From assembly GCA_017548985.1 (NCBI GenBank), contig JAFYYW010000036.1, positions 124,001 to 188,000 on the forward strand: a DNA stretch of 64,000 nucleotides, written 5' to 3'. Positions within the stretch are counted from its first letter, which is position 1. Every line of letters starts with the position of its first letter. A program made the translations under genes and the position numbers. The notes beneath the pieces are model-generated. The model was not told the DNA's origin, did not search any database, and saw nothing but the letters and a program-made list of their open reading frames with translations. The stretch is from Bacteroidales bacterium (GTDB lineage Bacteria > Bacteroidota > Bacteroidia > Bacteroidales > UBA932). Positions 32,705 to 42,022 of this stretch are shown piece after piece.

Positions 32705-33466
32705 ATGACTTTCATCGATACTCACTGCCACCTGTCCGACGGAGCTTTCGCCGGAGAGGAGGACGCGTACATCCAAAGGGCTCGTGAGGCTGGAGTGGAG
32801 ATTATGCTCCAGCCGGACGTGGACAGCCGTGAGAGGCAGGCCATGTTCGACATCACTGAACGGCATCCTGGAATCCTGTTCCCCATGTTGGGGCTGTACC
32901 CGGGCTCTGTGGACAAAGACTGGAAAAAGGAGATCGACCGGATGCTGGAATATTCGGTCAGGAAGGTCGTGGCGATCGGGGAGATTGGCCTGGATTATTA
33001 TTACGGCAAGGAGTTCGAGAAGGAGCAGAGGGAAGCCCTCCACTGGCAGCTGGACTATGCCAAGGAGCGGGATCTTCCCGTCAACATCCACCTCAGGGAC
33101 GCGATGGGCGACTTTATTGAGATAATCCGGAGCCATAAGGGTTTACGGGGCAACATGCACGCTTACAGCGGAAGCTACGAGAGTTTCATGGAACTTCAGC
33201 GTCTCGGGGAGTGGTCCATCGGAGTCGGCGGGGTCGTTACCTTCAAGAAGGCATCCTTGGCCGAGGTGGTCACTAAAGTTCCCCTCGAAAGGATAGTGCT
33301 TGAGACAGATGCCCCTTACCTCACTCCAGTCCCTTTCAGAGGCCGCAGGAACGAGAGCTCATATATCCCTTTCATCGCTTCGAAAGTCGCCGAGTTGAAA
33401 GGAATATCTGTCGAGGATGTCGCCGAGGTGACCACGACAAACGCCAGGAATCTATTCGGAATATAA
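32705..33466 (+). CDS. TatD family hydrolase
   Basis: A 253-residue metal-dependent deoxyribonuclease/hydrolase of the amidohydrolase superfamily. Metal-site motifs: FIDTHCHLSDG at the start, GEIGLDYYYGKEFEKEQREA near residue 98, LPVNIHLRDAMGDFIEII, MHAYSGSYESFMELQ, and VLETDAPYLTPVPFRGRRNE near the C-terminus. It is cytoplasmic and implicated in DNA repair or turnover. The ATG at 32705 fits the family start exactly; the frame is open three codons upstream. The gene starts 35 bases after dprA and ends 4 bases before ansA. Confidence 0.93.
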   Translation: MTFIDTHCHLSDGAFAGEEDAYIQRAREAGVEIMLQPDVDSRERQAMFDITERHPGILFPMLGLYPGSVDKDWKKEIDRMLEYSVRKVVAIGEIGLDYYYGKEFEKEQREALHWQLDYAKERDLPVNIHLRDAMGDFIEIIRSHKGLRGNMHAYSGSYESFMELQRLGEWSIGVGGVVTFKKASLAEVVTKVPLERIVLETDAPYLTPVPFRGRRNESSYIPFIASKVAELKGISVEDVAEVTTTNARNLFGI

Positions 33467-33470
33467 GGAT

Positions 33471-34508
33471 ATGAAAGACTCTTCATCAATACTCATCATT
33501 TACACCGGAGGCACCATAGGAATGCGGGAGGATCCTGTGGATGGGACTCTCAAGCCATTCGATTTCAGCCAGATAGTGGACGAGGTCCCGGAGTTGGGGA
33601 AATATGCCGTGAGAATCGACTCGTACACCTTCGACCCTTTGATCGACTCTTCCGACGTGGAGCCGGGCCTGTGGCAGTCCCTGGCCTCGCTGATCAAGGA
33701 GCGGTACGACGAGTATGACGGCTTCGTGGTGCTACACGGGACCGACACGATGGCATATTCGGCGTCGGCTTTGAGTTTTATGCTGGACAATCTCGCGAAA
33801 CCCGTCATATTCACCGGGAGCCAGTTGCCTATAGGGGTGCCGAGGACGGACGGGAAAGAGAATCTGATCTCGGCTGTGGAGATTGCCGCGGCCAAAGACG
33901 ACAACGGCCACTCGTTGGTTCCCGAAGTCAGTATATTCTTTGATTCACAACTATTTAGAGGTAACAGGAGCACCAAGGTCAGTTCCGAGGAGTTCAGGGC
34001 ATTCCAGTCTCCGGGATATCCCCCGTTGGCCGAGGCCGGGATAAACATTAAATATAACAGGACGGCGATAATGAGGCCTGAGGTATGGTCCGCTCCACTC
34101 AGGATATCGACCACCCTTGACACCAGGGTATCTATCCTCAAGATCCATCCCGGGATAACCCCCCAGGTAATGAGGTATTTCCTCTGCGGCCCTGAGACCA
34201 GGGCTGTCATCCTCGAGACCTACGGCTCAGGAAACGCCCCCTCCAGCCAATGGTTCCTTGACATAGTTAAGGAGGCCGCCAGTATGGGGAAGGTTCTGAT
34301 GAACGTCACCCAGTGCTCGTCCGGCACCGTCAACATGGATCTTTACGCCACAGGAAAGGCCCTCCAGAAAGCCGGTGTGGTCTCAGGACTGGACATCACG
34401 ACCGAGAGCGCGCTCGCCAAACTTTTCCATCTTTTGGGATTGAGTGAGGATAACGAGTGGGTGAAAAAGAGACTAGGTGAGAATCTTAAAGGAGAAATTT
34501 CGAAGTAA
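33471..34508 (+). CDS. ansA: Type I L-asparaginase
   Basis: A 345-residue cytoplasmic asparaginase that hydrolyses asparagine to aspartate and ammonia. The first active-site motif is ILIIYTGGTIGMREDP (threonine nucleophile in TGGTIG), the second FVVLHGTDTMAYSASALSFM with the TDT motif; VIFTGSQLPIGVPRTDGKEN and VTQCSSGTVNMDLYATG follow. No signal peptide, so cytoplasmic type I. It begins 4 bases after tatD. The 124 bases between its stop and exbB hold two TTTTTTG runs but no promoter I would defend and no terminator hairpin. Confidence 0.93.
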   Translation: MKDSSSILIIYTGGTIGMREDPVDGTLKPFDFSQIVDEVPELGKYAVRIDSYTFDPLIDSSDVEPGLWQSLASLIKERYDEYDGFVVLHGTDTMAYSASALSFMLDNLAKPVIFTGSQLPIGVPRTDGKENLISAVEIAAAKDDNGHSLVPEVSIFFDSQLFRGNRSTKVSSEEFRAFQSPGYPPLAEAGINIKYNRTAIMRPEVWSAPLRISTTLDTRVSILKIHPGITPQVMRYFLCGPETRAVILETYGSGNAPSSQWFLDIVKEAASMGKVLMNVTQCSSGTVNMDLYATGKALQKAGVVSGLDITTESALAKLFHLLGLSEDNEWVKKRLGENLKGEISK

Positions 34509-34632
34509 CTCTTGCCTTTTGAAAATTATTTAGTAAATTGCAACGGTTTTTTGTGAGGTTTTTTGTCCAGGAAATCAAGAAGAAAGATATAACTATTTAA
34601 TACTTTATTAATTAAATCACACGAAAACGGTT

Positions 34633-35412
34633 ATGAAAAAGTTTTTCATGTTCTTGGCTGTAGCAGGTGCTCTCACCTTCTCCGCCAGCGTCGCGTCCGC
34701 TCAGGATCAGCCCGCCCCCACCGAGCAGGCCACCCAGCTCACCGCTGAGGACCTCCTCAAGGGTACCGGTGAGGATGTTCCTTTCCACCAGCAGATCAAG
34801 TCCTATTTCATCCAGGGAGGTCCCGCCTTCATGTCCGCGATCATCCTCTGCTTGATCCTTGGTCTTGCCCTCGCTATTGAGAGGATCCTCTATCTGTCGT
34901 TCGCGAAAACCAACACCAAGAAACTCATCGCCAAGGTTGAGGACGCTCTCGCCGAGGGTGGTGTCGAGAAGGCTAAGGATGTCTGCCGTGACACCAAGGG
35001 CCCCGTCGCCAGCATCTTCTACGATGGTCTTCTCCACTATGACGAAGGTCTCGATGTGGTCGAGAAGAGAATCGCCTCTTCCGGCGGTGTCCAGATGAGC
35101 CTCATGGAGAACAACCTCTCCTGGATCTCCCTCTTCATCGCGATCGCTCCTTCACTCGGATTCTTGGGAACAGTTATCGGTATGGTCAAGGCGTTCGACG
35201 CTATCGAGGCCGCCGGAGACATCTCCCCGAACATCGTCGCTGGAGGTATGAAGGTCGCCCTTATCACCACCGTCGGTGGTCTTATCGTCGCTATGATTCT
35301 CCAGGTGTTCTACAACTATATCCTTTCCAGGATCGACGCCCTCTCAATCGATATGGAGGAAGCTTCGATCAACCTCGTCGACGCTCTCGCGAAGTACGAG
35401 CAGAAGAAATAA
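34633..35412 (+). CDS. exbB: ExbB/TolQ/MotA family proton channel protein
   Basis: A 259-residue inner-membrane protein. An N-terminal signal-like segment (MFLAVAGALTFSASVASAQ) and an acidic linker precede three MotA/TolQ/ExbB helices: AFMSAIILCLILGLALAIER (about residue 55), SLFIAIAPSLGFLGTVIGMV (about 160) and GGMKVALITTVGGLIVAMIL (about 205). GFLGTVIGMVKAFDAI and the conserved TVGGLIVA stretch are family signatures. With ExbD it uses the proton gradient to power TonB-dependent outer-membrane transport. It is the first gene of a four-gene set. Confidence 0.92.
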   Translation: MKKFFMFLAVAGALTFSASVASAQDQPAPTEQATQLTAEDLLKGTGEDVPFHQQIKSYFIQGGPAFMSAIILCLILGLALAIERILYLSFAKTNTKKLIAKVEDALAEGGVEKAKDVCRDTKGPVASIFYDGLLHYDEGLDVVEKRIASSGGVQMSLMENNLSWISLFIAIAPSLGFLGTVIGMVKAFDAIEAAGDISPNIVAGGMKVALITTVGGLIVAMILQVFYNYILSRIDALSIDMEEASINLVDALAKYEQKK

Positions 35413-35448
35413 TTAGTCTAGTTGTAAAAACCTTTAGAATCTTACACA

Positions 35449-35868
35449 ATGAAGAATATATCCAAGATAATCGGCTGGGTGCTGGGTATCCTTGGCATCG
35501 TGCTGGGAATTTGGTGTCTCACCAAGGGTGAGGCCTCAAATGAAGGCCCGGTGAACCTCCTCCTCAGGTACAGCTACTTCCTGCTCATCGCGGCGGTAGT
35601 CATCCTGTTGGGGCTCGCCCTCATCCAGGCCGCTAGGAACAATCCCAAGAGCCTCATCAAGGCCCTGTGCGTGATTGTCGGGATAGCCGCGCTCGTCGCG
35701 ATCGCCTACGCGCTCGCTTCCGGCGATCCGGTTGTCAACGTCAAGAACCAGCCCAGCGCCACTTGGCTCAAGTTGACTGACACCATTATGCTCCTGGTAT
35801 ACATCCTCGGAGGCGCGGCGATCCTGTCGATCCTCTTCGGTGTCATCAGAAACGCTATCAACAAATAA
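35449..35868 (+). CDS. Small membrane protein between exbB and exbD, function unknown
   Basis: A 139-residue protein with four likely membrane helices (IGWVLGILGIVLGIWCL; YSYFLLIAAVVILLGLALIQ-like stretch; IKALCVIVGIAALVAIAYAL; LLVYILGGAAILSILFGVI). No named domain is recognised. Its fixed place between ExbB and two ExbD genes, 36 bases after one and 9 before the next, implies a job in the same energy-transducing complex. That is inference from context only. Confidence 0.7.
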   Translation: MKNISKIIGWVLGILGIVLGIWCLTKGEASNEGPVNLLLRYSYFLLIAAVVILLGLALIQAARNNPKSLIKALCVIVGIAALVAIAYALASGDPVVNVKNQPSATWLKLTDTIMLLVYILGGAAILSILFGVIRNAINK

Positions 35869-35877
35869 TTTCCGGCT

Positions 35878-36456
35878 ATGGCTAAAAAGAAAACTCCGGG
35901 TCTGAACACCCAATCGACAGCCGACATCGCTTTCCTTCTGTTGTGCTACTTCCTGATGGTTTCCACCATGGACCAGCAGTCCGGCCTCGTGCGCCGTCTG
36001 CCCCCCATGCCTGACAAGAACCAGAAGACTGAGGACACGAAGGTTAACAGGCGTAATATCATCATCGTGAAGATCAATTCTTCCGACAGGCTGTTCGCCG
36101 GTGACCAGCTCATGGATGTTAGCCAGCTCAAGGACAAGATCAAGGAATTCATGACGAATCCTAACGACGATCCCAACCTGCCCGAGAGGGAGGTCAAGAA
36201 CATCGAGGGATTCGGCGATTACCCGGTCACCAAAGGAGTCATCTCCCTCCAGAATGACCGTGGAACCAGCTACCAGGCCTACATAGCCGTCCAGAACGAG
36301 CTAGTCAAGGCCATCAATGAGATTCGCGACGACTTCTGCCGCCAGAACTTCGGAAGGGTTTATAACCTTGTCACCGAGGACCAGCAGAAGATAGCGAGGG
36401 AAGCTATTCCGCAGAACATTTCTGAGGCTGAGCCTAAGGACGTGGGTAAAAAGTAA
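35878..36456 (+). CDS. exbD: ExbD/TolR family protein (first copy)
   Basis: A 192-residue protein with a cytoplasmic start, one membrane helix containing the conserved aspartate (NTQSTADIAFLLLCYFLMVS), and a periplasmic domain. ExbD/TolR forms the proton-channel unit with ExbB. It is longer than the 130-150 residues typical of ExbD; the extra part is in the periplasmic domain (about residues 55-190). It starts 9 bases after the small membrane protein gene and is followed by a second ExbD gene 17 bases later. Confidence 0.88.
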   Translation: MAKKKTPGLNTQSTADIAFLLLCYFLMVSTMDQQSGLVRRLPPMPDKNQKTEDTKVNRRNIIIVKINSSDRLFAGDQLMDVSQLKDKIKEFMTNPNDDPNLPEREVKNIEGFGDYPVTKGVISLQNDRGTSYQAYIAVQNELVKAINEIRDDFCRQNFGRVYNLVTEDQQKIAREAIPQNISEAEPKDVGKK

Positions 36457-36473
36457 TTCAGGAGGACCAACAC

Positions 36474-36935
36474 ATGCCTATTTTCAAAAGAAGCGGTAAA
36501 AAAGACATGCCCGAGCTTGGAACAAGCTCCGACATCGTGTTCATGTTCCTTTTCTTCTTCATGGTGACAACGCAGATGCGTTCGAGTGAAGTCAAGGTCA
36601 GGGTACATCTTCCTGAGGCTACTGAGGTCGCGAAGCTTGAGAGGAAAGACCTGGCGTCCTACATCTACATCGGCTCCCCTACCGCCCAGTATCAGGGCCA
36701 GTACGGAACCGAGGCTAGGATCCAGCTCAACGACTCTTTCAAGACCACCAACGATATCCGAGATTTCATCGCAGCTGAACGCGATGCCATGAGCGAGACG
36801 GACAGACAGTTGATGCAGGTCGATATCAAAGCTGACGAGGACGTCAGGATGGGTATTGTGACGGACGTGAAGCAAGAGCTCAGGCGCTGCTCCGCCCTCA
36901 AGATCATGTACGCTGCCCGCAAGGCCGGACAGTAA
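36474..36935 (+). CDS. ExbD/TolR family protein (second copy)
   Basis: A 153-residue ExbD paralogue: basic start (PIFKRSGKKDMPELGTSS), a membrane helix with the key aspartate (SDIVFMFLFFFMVTTQMRSS), and a periplasmic domain ending DVKQELRRCSALKIMYAARK. Two ExbD genes in tandem are usual in Bacteroidota. The pair probably forms a mixed ExbD unit of the TonB motor. A terminator follows at 36958-36990. Confidence 0.9.
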   Translation: MPIFKRSGKKDMPELGTSSDIVFMFLFFFMVTTQMRSSEVKVRVHLPEATEVAKLERKDLASYIYIGSPTAQYQGQYGTEARIQLNDSFKTTNDIRDFIAAERDAMSETDRQLMQVDIKADEDVRMGIVTDVKQELRRCSALKIMYAARKAGQ

Positions 36936-36957
36936 ACCCGTCAGACGACTGACATTA

Positions 36958-36990
36958 TGAAAAAGAGGACGCTTGGCGCCCTCTTTTTTT
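36958..36990 (+). terminator. Intrinsic terminator after the exbB-exbD cluster
   Basis: A GC-rich stem (AAAGAGGACGC pairing with GCGCCCTCTTT, one mismatch) around a short loop, followed by a run of seven T. It comes 25 bases after the second exbD stop and before the asnS promoter. Confidence 0.8.
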
Positions 36991-37003
36991 ATGCCTCGCG
37001 CTC

Positions 37004-37034
37004 TTTGTCTTGGCTGATTTTTATAGTATATTTG
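37004..37034 (+). promoter_or_regulatory. Bacteroidota-type promoter for asnS
   Basis: TTTG at 37004-37007 and TATATTTG at 37027-37034, 19 bases apart, a full match to both elements. The expected start of the RNA is close to 37041, where ATG is followed at once by TAA (37042-37047) before the true asnS ATG at 37061. Confidence 0.7.
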
Positions 37035-37060
37035 TGGGATTATGTAAAGTTTCGAAGGAA

Positions 37061-38476
37061 ATGAGCGAATTGACTAGAACCAAGGTGAAAGACCTGCTTA
37101 AAGAGGCTCCCGGGAAGGAGGTCCTCGCAAAGGGCTGGGTAAGGACTAAAAGAGGCAACAAACAGATCAAATTCATCGCGCTTAACGATGGATCGACGGT
37201 CCATAATATACAGGTCGTGGCCGACACGGCCAAGTTTGACGAGAATCTTCTCGCTAAAGTGACTACCGGGGCCAGCCTGGCGGTCAAGGGCGCGCTTGTC
37301 GAGTCTGTCGGAAGCGGACAGGCTGTAGAAATACAGGCCAGCGAGATCGAGGTCCTTGGAGAGTGTGACCCGATGAGGTACCCGCTCCAGAAAAAAGACA
37401 CCTCGATGGAGTATCTCCGTACAGTGGCCCACATGCGTCCCAGGACCAATACCTTCGGGGCGATTCTCAGGATTCGCCACGCCATGGCTTTCGCTATCCA
37501 CAAGTTCTTCAATGACAAGGGTTTCGTCTACCTCAACACGCCACTCATTACTGAGTCTGACGCCGAAGGTGCCGGAGACATGTTCCAAGTCACTACCCTC
37601 AACCTCGAGGATGTTCCCAAGAAGGATAACGGAAAGGTTGATTTCAGCAAGGACTTCTTCGGCAAGAAGACCAGCCTGACAGTGAGCGGCCAGCTCGAGG
37701 GCGAGCTTGGAGCGACGGCTGTCGGAGAGATCTATACCTTCGGGCCAACCTTCAGGGCTGAGAACTCCAACACGCCGAGACATCTCGCCGAATTCTGGAT
37801 GATCGAGCCTGAAATGGCTTTCTACGATATAAACGACAATATGATCCTCGCCGAGGAGTTCGTGAAATACCTGGTCCAGTACGCTTTGGACAACTGCATG
37901 GACGACCTCACCTTCCTTAACAACAAGTATGATGAGGATCTTATCGGAAGGCTCAAGAGCGTGCTTGGCATCGAGTTCCAGAGGCTGACCTACACCGAAG
38001 CCGTTGAGATCCTCGAAGAGGCTGTCAAGAACGGCACACAGTTTGAGTTTCCGGTCAGCTGGGGGACAGACTTCCAGAGCGAGCATGAGAGATACCTTGT
38101 TGAGAAGCATTTTGGCAAGCCGGTGATACTCACCGACTTCCCTATGGCTATAAAGGCCTTCTACATGAAGCAGAATGATGGTTGCGCCCCCGGAAGGGAG
38201 ACCGTCAGGGGAATGGATGTGCTCTTCCCGAAGATCGGCGAGATTATCGGTGGATCCGAGAGGGAAGCTTCCCTGGAAAAGCTTGAGAGAAGGATCACGG
38301 AGCTTGGGATGAGCCGCAAGAACCTCGAGTGGTACATCGACACCCGTCGTTTCGGAACAGTGCCCCACAGCGGTTTCGGGCTTGGATTCGAGAGGCTGCT
38401 TCTCTTCGTCACCGGAATGTCCAACATCCGTGACGTCATCCCCTTCCCGAGGACCCCTAAGAACGCTGAATTCTAA
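37061..38476 (+). CDS. asnS: Asparaginyl-tRNA synthetase
   Basis: A 471-residue class II tRNA synthetase. The N-terminal OB-fold anticodon domain is at about residues 15-115 ([20 protein letters not shown]); the catalytic core has motif 2 ([20 protein letters not shown]) and motif 3 ([16 protein letters not shown]). PRTPKNAEF is the typical end. I chose the ATG at 37061; the frame is open 17 codons more but that part overlaps the promoter. It is the first gene of a seven-gene plus-strand run. Confidence 0.95.
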   Translation: MSELTRTKVKDLLKEAPGKEVLAKGWVRTKRGNKQIKFIALNDGSTVHNIQVVADTAKFDENLLAKVTTGASLAVKGALVESVGSGQAVEIQASEIEVLGECDPMRYPLQKKDTSMEYLRTVAHMRPRTNTFGAILRIRHAMAFAIHKFFNDKGFVYLNTPLITESDAEGAGDMFQVTTLNLEDVPKKDNGKVDFSKDFFGKKTSLTVSGQLEGELGATAVGEIYTFGPTFRAENSNTPRHLAEFWMIEPEMAFYDINDNMILAEEFVKYLVQYALDNCMDDLTFLNNKYDEDLIGRLKSVLGIEFQRLTYTEAVEILEEAVKNGTQFEFPVSWGTDFQSEHERYLVEKHFGKPVILTDFPMAIKAFYMKQNDGCAPGRETVRGMDVLFPKIGEIIGGSEREASLEKLERRITELGMSRKNLEWYIDTRRFGTVPHSGFGLGFERLLLFVTGMSNIRDVIPFPRTPKNAEF

Positions 38477-38488
38477 TAAAACAACGAT

Positions 38489-39121
38489 ATGTTAGTCATA
38501 GGAATAGCCGGTGGTTCCGGCTCAGGAAAAACCACGGTGGTCAACGCGATCACAAGCAGACTGAAGGAGAAAGTCGTCATCATCCCTCAGGACTCCTACT
38601 ACAAAGATTCAAGCCACCTTCCCATGGAAGAGAGGCAGCAGATCAATTTCGACCATCCGGACGCCATAGATTTCAAGCTCCTTTGCCAGCAACTGGCGGA
38701 GCTTAAAGATGGCAAGACCATCGACCAGCCGGTATATTCCTACATCACCTGCTCCCGCTCGAAGACGGAGACGGTCACTGTGGCTCCGGCCGATGTCATA
38801 ATCATTGAAGGTATCCTGATCTTCACCTGCAAGGAGCTCAGGGACCAGATGGATATAAAGATATTCGTTGACGCGGATGACGACGATCGTCTCATGAGGG
38901 TAATGGCGAGGGACATCCTCGAGAGAGGGAAGACAGTGGAGACCGTCATCGAGCGCTACACCAAGACCGTCAAACCGATGTACCTCCAGTTCATCGAGCC
39001 CAGCAAGCGGTACGCTGACATAATCATTCCTCAAGGCGGCCACAACAAGGTTGCGATCAACATGATCTCCGCCACCGTGGAGAAGTCGCTCAGAGACAAG
39101 AAGAAAGAAGAAAGCAAGTAA
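38489..39121 (+). CDS. udk: Uridine kinase
   Basis: A 210-residue P-loop kinase that phosphorylates uridine/cytidine in pyrimidine salvage. Walker A is GIAGGSGSGKTTVVNAI at residue about 5; further motifs are QDSYYKDSSHLPMEERQQIN, FDHPDAIDFKLLCQQL, IIEGILIFTCKELRDQMD and IIPQGGHNKVAINMI. Normal length. It starts 12 bases after asnS and ends 12 bases before the TonB-like gene. Confidence 0.95.
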   Translation: MLVIGIAGGSGSGKTTVVNAITSRLKEKVVIIPQDSYYKDSSHLPMEERQQINFDHPDAIDFKLLCQQLAELKDGKTIDQPVYSYITCSRSKTETVTVAPADVIIIEGILIFTCKELRDQMDIKIFVDADDDDRLMRVMARDILERGKTVETVIERYTKTVKPMYLQFIEPSKRYADIIIPQGGHNKVAINMISATVEKSLRDKKKEESK

Positions 39122-39133
39122 AGACGATCCGGC

Positions 39134-39838
39134 ATGCGCGGCGAGGATAAAGCGGGACTGTATATAACGGTGATATTCCACTTGTTGGTTATCATCATTC
39201 TCCTCGCGTGCCAGATCGGTGCAGTTCTGAAAAGGGAGAACACATTTGTCCTTGATTTCACCAAACAGGAGGAAGTCGAGAAAAAGAAGGCTGAGGAGAA
39301 TTTCAAGGAAGAGGTCAGCGACAGGCTCGACCAGCTTCTGGCCTCAGCCGCCGGAGTGCCGATCAGGAATATAGCGGTGGACCGGAGCTCCCAGTTGAAA
39401 GACGACCGCAACACCAACGCTGAGCAGCTTTACAAGGATGCCGAAAGGCTTGCCCAGGAGCTCAAGGACGGTTTCAAGGCTGATGAGCCTGACGATGACT
39501 ATGTGGCCATCAATAAACCTGTGGTGAAGAAAGAGGATCCCAAGAAGCAATCATACAGCGGCCCGTCAGTGGTCTCCTACGAGCTTGACGGGAGGAAGGC
39601 CAGCAGGCTTTCCATTCCCGCTTACAGATGTCTCGGAGCCGGTCACGTCACTGTGATAATAACGGTGGACCCGTCCGGCAACGTGCTCAACGCCAAGGTC
39701 CAGGAAGATGCCTCGTCTTCGGACAGGTGCCTCAGGGATTTCGCTATCCGCGCGGCCAGGTTGTCGAAGTTCTCGGCATCCACCTCAGCGCCCGCGAGGC
39801 AGATCGGGAATATTGTCTACATGTTCATCGCGCAATGA
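39134..39838 (+). CDS. TonB-like energy transducer protein
   Basis: A 234-residue protein with a short cytoplasmic N-terminus, one membrane anchor (YITVIFHLLVIIILLACQIG), a charged linker with EKKKAEENFKEEV, and a C-terminal domain of TonB type (VTVIITVDPSGNVLNAKVQE). It lacks the long proline-rich stretch of classical TonB, and the HPxP-type end differs from E. coli TonB. It would couple the ExbB/ExbD motor to outer-membrane receptors; ExbB/ExbD are coded 2-4 kb upstream in a separate unit. The stop overlaps the next start by an ATGA junction. Confidence 0.8.
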   Translation: MRGEDKAGLYITVIFHLLVIIILLACQIGAVLKRENTFVLDFTKQEEVEKKKAEENFKEEVSDRLDQLLASAAGVPIRNIAVDRSSQLKDDRNTNAEQLYKDAERLAQELKDGFKADEPDDDYVAINKPVVKKEDPKKQSYSGPSVVSYELDGRKASRLSIPAYRCLGAGHVTVIITVDPSGNVLNAKVQEDASSSDRCLRDFAIRAARLSKFSASTSAPARQIGNIVYMFIAQ

Positions 39839-42018
39839 AAAAAAGCACCCTATATATTCTGATCGCCCTTGTGGCGGTTCTCGCCGCGGGGATCGCCGTG
39901 GCCGTGAAGTCTTTGTACTCCGGCTCCGGCAAGAACAAGACAGCGGTGGACACAGGGCAGTTCATAGAGCGCCATGAGCTTATTGAAGCGGTCCCTTCCG
40001 ATGCGGCCATAGTGTTCTGTGTCAAGAACTTCGGCAGGGCTCTCGAACTGTTGGGAGACACTACCGCCCTTTTCGGGAAGCTTACCTCAGAAAAGTTCGA
40101 CAAACTTGCAGGAGAGTCTTTCGACGAACTCAAGAAGGATCCCGCTATCATCTCGGTCCACTACAGCAAAGACATGCCTCCGCTCCTGGTCGTCAAGCCT
40201 GACAAAGAGATATCTGACACCGTCTGGAACGATTGCGCCAAGTTAAGGGCCGCGGCTGACTCAGCCGGGCTTTTCACCAGGGTCAGCGACGGCCTGATCC
40301 TCATTTCCTCTTCCGAGACTATCGCCAACTCCTCAGCCAGACATCTGTCCGAGGGTCACTCTGTCATCGAGTCGAGCGGTTTCGCCGAGTTGGCATCACA
40401 AGTGGCGGGAAGTGACATCCTGTTTGTCTCCAACGCTTATTCTGACAACATCCTGGACACATATCTGTCCCGCAAGTATCGCAAGATGAGCGGTTTCTTC
40501 AAGGAGATAGCAGGATGGACAGCCTTTAGCGTTACCCGGCATTCCACTTCCGGGGTCTCAATGGACGGTACCCTGCTTTACGGTAGCGATCCTTCATTCT
40601 ATATGAATGTGCTACGGCATGCCGGCACCGGTCCGGTACGTATCGCTGAGGCTATTCCCTCCAACACGGACTTTATCCTGGATCTTCCTATCGGCAATAT
40701 CGGCTCTTACCTCAAGGCCTACCGCAACTACCTTGATTCAAAGGCCAGACTTGACAAATACGAGGCCCAGCTCTCCAAGCAGAAAAAAGAGGCCGGACAG
40801 TCCGCCGAGGACTGGGCCAAATCCCTCGACCTCAAGGAAGTCGCTTTGGTCGACCTGCACTTCGACGGAAAGCTCCGCCAAATGATATTCCTCAGGCCGG
40901 GAAACAAACGCTCTGAAGAGGGAATAAACGATTTCAGCCGATTCGCCGGCTTCCCGAAAACCGTGTTCGGAGACTTCTTCACCGGAGAGGATGAATATGC
41001 CTCAACTATTATCAACGGCTGGATTGTCATCGGTTCCAGGGACTGCCTGGATGAGTTCTCGATGATGTCTTTCGAGACCCTTAAAGAACGACTCTCCGCC
41101 GCGGGATTATCTGACAGACTCCCCCAGAAGGGCTGCGGATTCTGGATGTACCACTCGCTGACAGAGGATCCGAACCTGATCGCAGCGGTCTTCAGTCCTC
41201 TTATGGCCGATGGCCTGCGGGATATGATAACCGGTGTCAGTTACGTTCCGGTGACCCTCGCGGCCATGTCCAAAGGCGACAAGATGGGGCTTTCCCTGGA
41301 TGTCACCAGAACCGAGATCCCAGGAGGCAGGATGCCTCTACCGTCAGTAAGGGACACCACCGTGGCCGTCTCCAACGGAGAGTTCAAGGTAATGAACTCC
41401 GCTACCGGGAAGATCAACACTTTGTATCAGAATTCTCACCTGTCGATCTGTCTAAAGGACGAGAACGGCAAGGACATGTGGGGCATCCCGTTCAAATTCC
41501 CCTTCTGCGGCTACGTGAGAGAGGTTGATCTCTTCAAGAACGGGAAGTCGCAATATCTTTTCGCGGCTGACAGCAAGCTTTATGTGATCGACCGCCTTGG
41601 CCGCTTTGTGGGAGGCACACCCGTAGACCTTGGCAAGAAGATAGCCCTCGGCCCCGAAGTCTATGATTTCGAAGGCAATCTGGAGTATTCCGCCATGGTC
41701 CTGCTCAAAGACAATACCGTCGGGCTGTACGACCTCAAGGGGAAACCTGTCGGCACATGGAAAGGCATAACCTCAGAGGAGACAATCAAGACCCTTCCCG
41801 AGCTTCTGGAAAGGGATGGCAAACGTTATTGGATCGTCAGGACATCGAGGCAAGCGTTCGTATGCCCCTTCGACGGAGGTGATCCCGTGATCAAGGGAGA
41901 AGGGAATAAAATGATCCGGCCCGACAGTGAGATCACAATTAACGAGAAAGGCGCTTTCATCGCCAAGTGCCATGACGGCAAGGAAAGGACATTCAAGTTG
42001 GAAAAAGAAAAAAGATGA
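39835..42018 (+). CDS. Large exported or membrane-anchored protein, function unknown
   Basis: A 727-residue protein with an N-terminal hydrophobic anchor (TLYILIALVAVLAAGIAVAV) and a large extracytoplasmic part. Residues about 40-550 show alternating helices and strands with no motif I recognise (start HELIEAVPSDAAIVFCVKNF); the last about 180 residues have repeated strand-turn units such as FAADSKLYVIDRLGRFVGG and VLLKDNTVGLYDLKGKPVG, similar to a beta-propeller edge. It overlaps the TonB-like gene by 4 bases (ATGA), so translation is coupled. A DUF3352-like relation is a guess only. An upstream open extension to 39628 lies inside the TonB-like gene and is not real. Confidence 0.75.
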   Translation: MKKSTLYILIALVAVLAAGIAVAVKSLYSGSGKNKTAVDTGQFIERHELIEAVPSDAAIVFCVKNFGRALELLGDTTALFGKLTSEKFDKLAGESFDELKKDPAIISVHYSKDMPPLLVVKPDKEISDTVWNDCAKLRAAADSAGLFTRVSDGLILISSSETIANSSARHLSEGHSVIESSGFAELASQVAGSDILFVSNAYSDNILDTYLSRKYRKMSGFFKEIAGWTAFSVTRHSTSGVSMDGTLLYGSDPSFYMNVLRHAGTGPVRIAEAIPSNTDFILDLPIGNIGSYLKAYRNYLDSKARLDKYEAQLSKQKKEAGQSAEDWAKSLDLKEVALVDLHFDGKLRQMIFLRPGNKRSEEGINDFSRFAGFPKTVFGDFFTGEDEYASTIINGWIVIGSRDCLDEFSMMSFETLKERLSAAGLSDRLPQKGCGFWMYHSLTEDPNLIAAVFSPLMADGLRDMITGVSYVPVTLAAMSKGDKMGLSLDVTRTEIPGGRMPLPSVRDTTVAVSNGEFKVMNSATGKINTLYQNSHLSICLKDENGKDMWGIPFKFPFCGYVREVDLFKNGKSQYLFAADSKLYVIDRLGRFVGGTPVDLGKKIALGPEVYDFEGNLEYSAMVLLKDNTVGLYDLKGKPVGTWKGITSEETIKTLPELLERDGKRYWIVRTSRQAFVCPFDGGDPVIKGEGNKMIRPDSEITINEKGAFIAKCHDGKERTFKLEKEKR

Positions 42019-42022
42019 TATC

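Noticed and set aside
36960..36990. Attenuator or riboswitch before asnS
   Set aside because: The hairpin with T-run is a plain terminator of the exbD transcript and lies before the asnS promoter, not in its leader.
37040..38368. A 442-codon open frame on the minus strand
   Set aside because: It is antisense to asnS, has no family match by eye and follows from codon bias in a GC-moderate genome.
39628..39834. Upstream extension of the 727-residue protein
   Set aside because: It lies in another frame of the TonB-like gene and has an arginine-rich composition without homology; the ATG at 39835 gives a proper membrane anchor.
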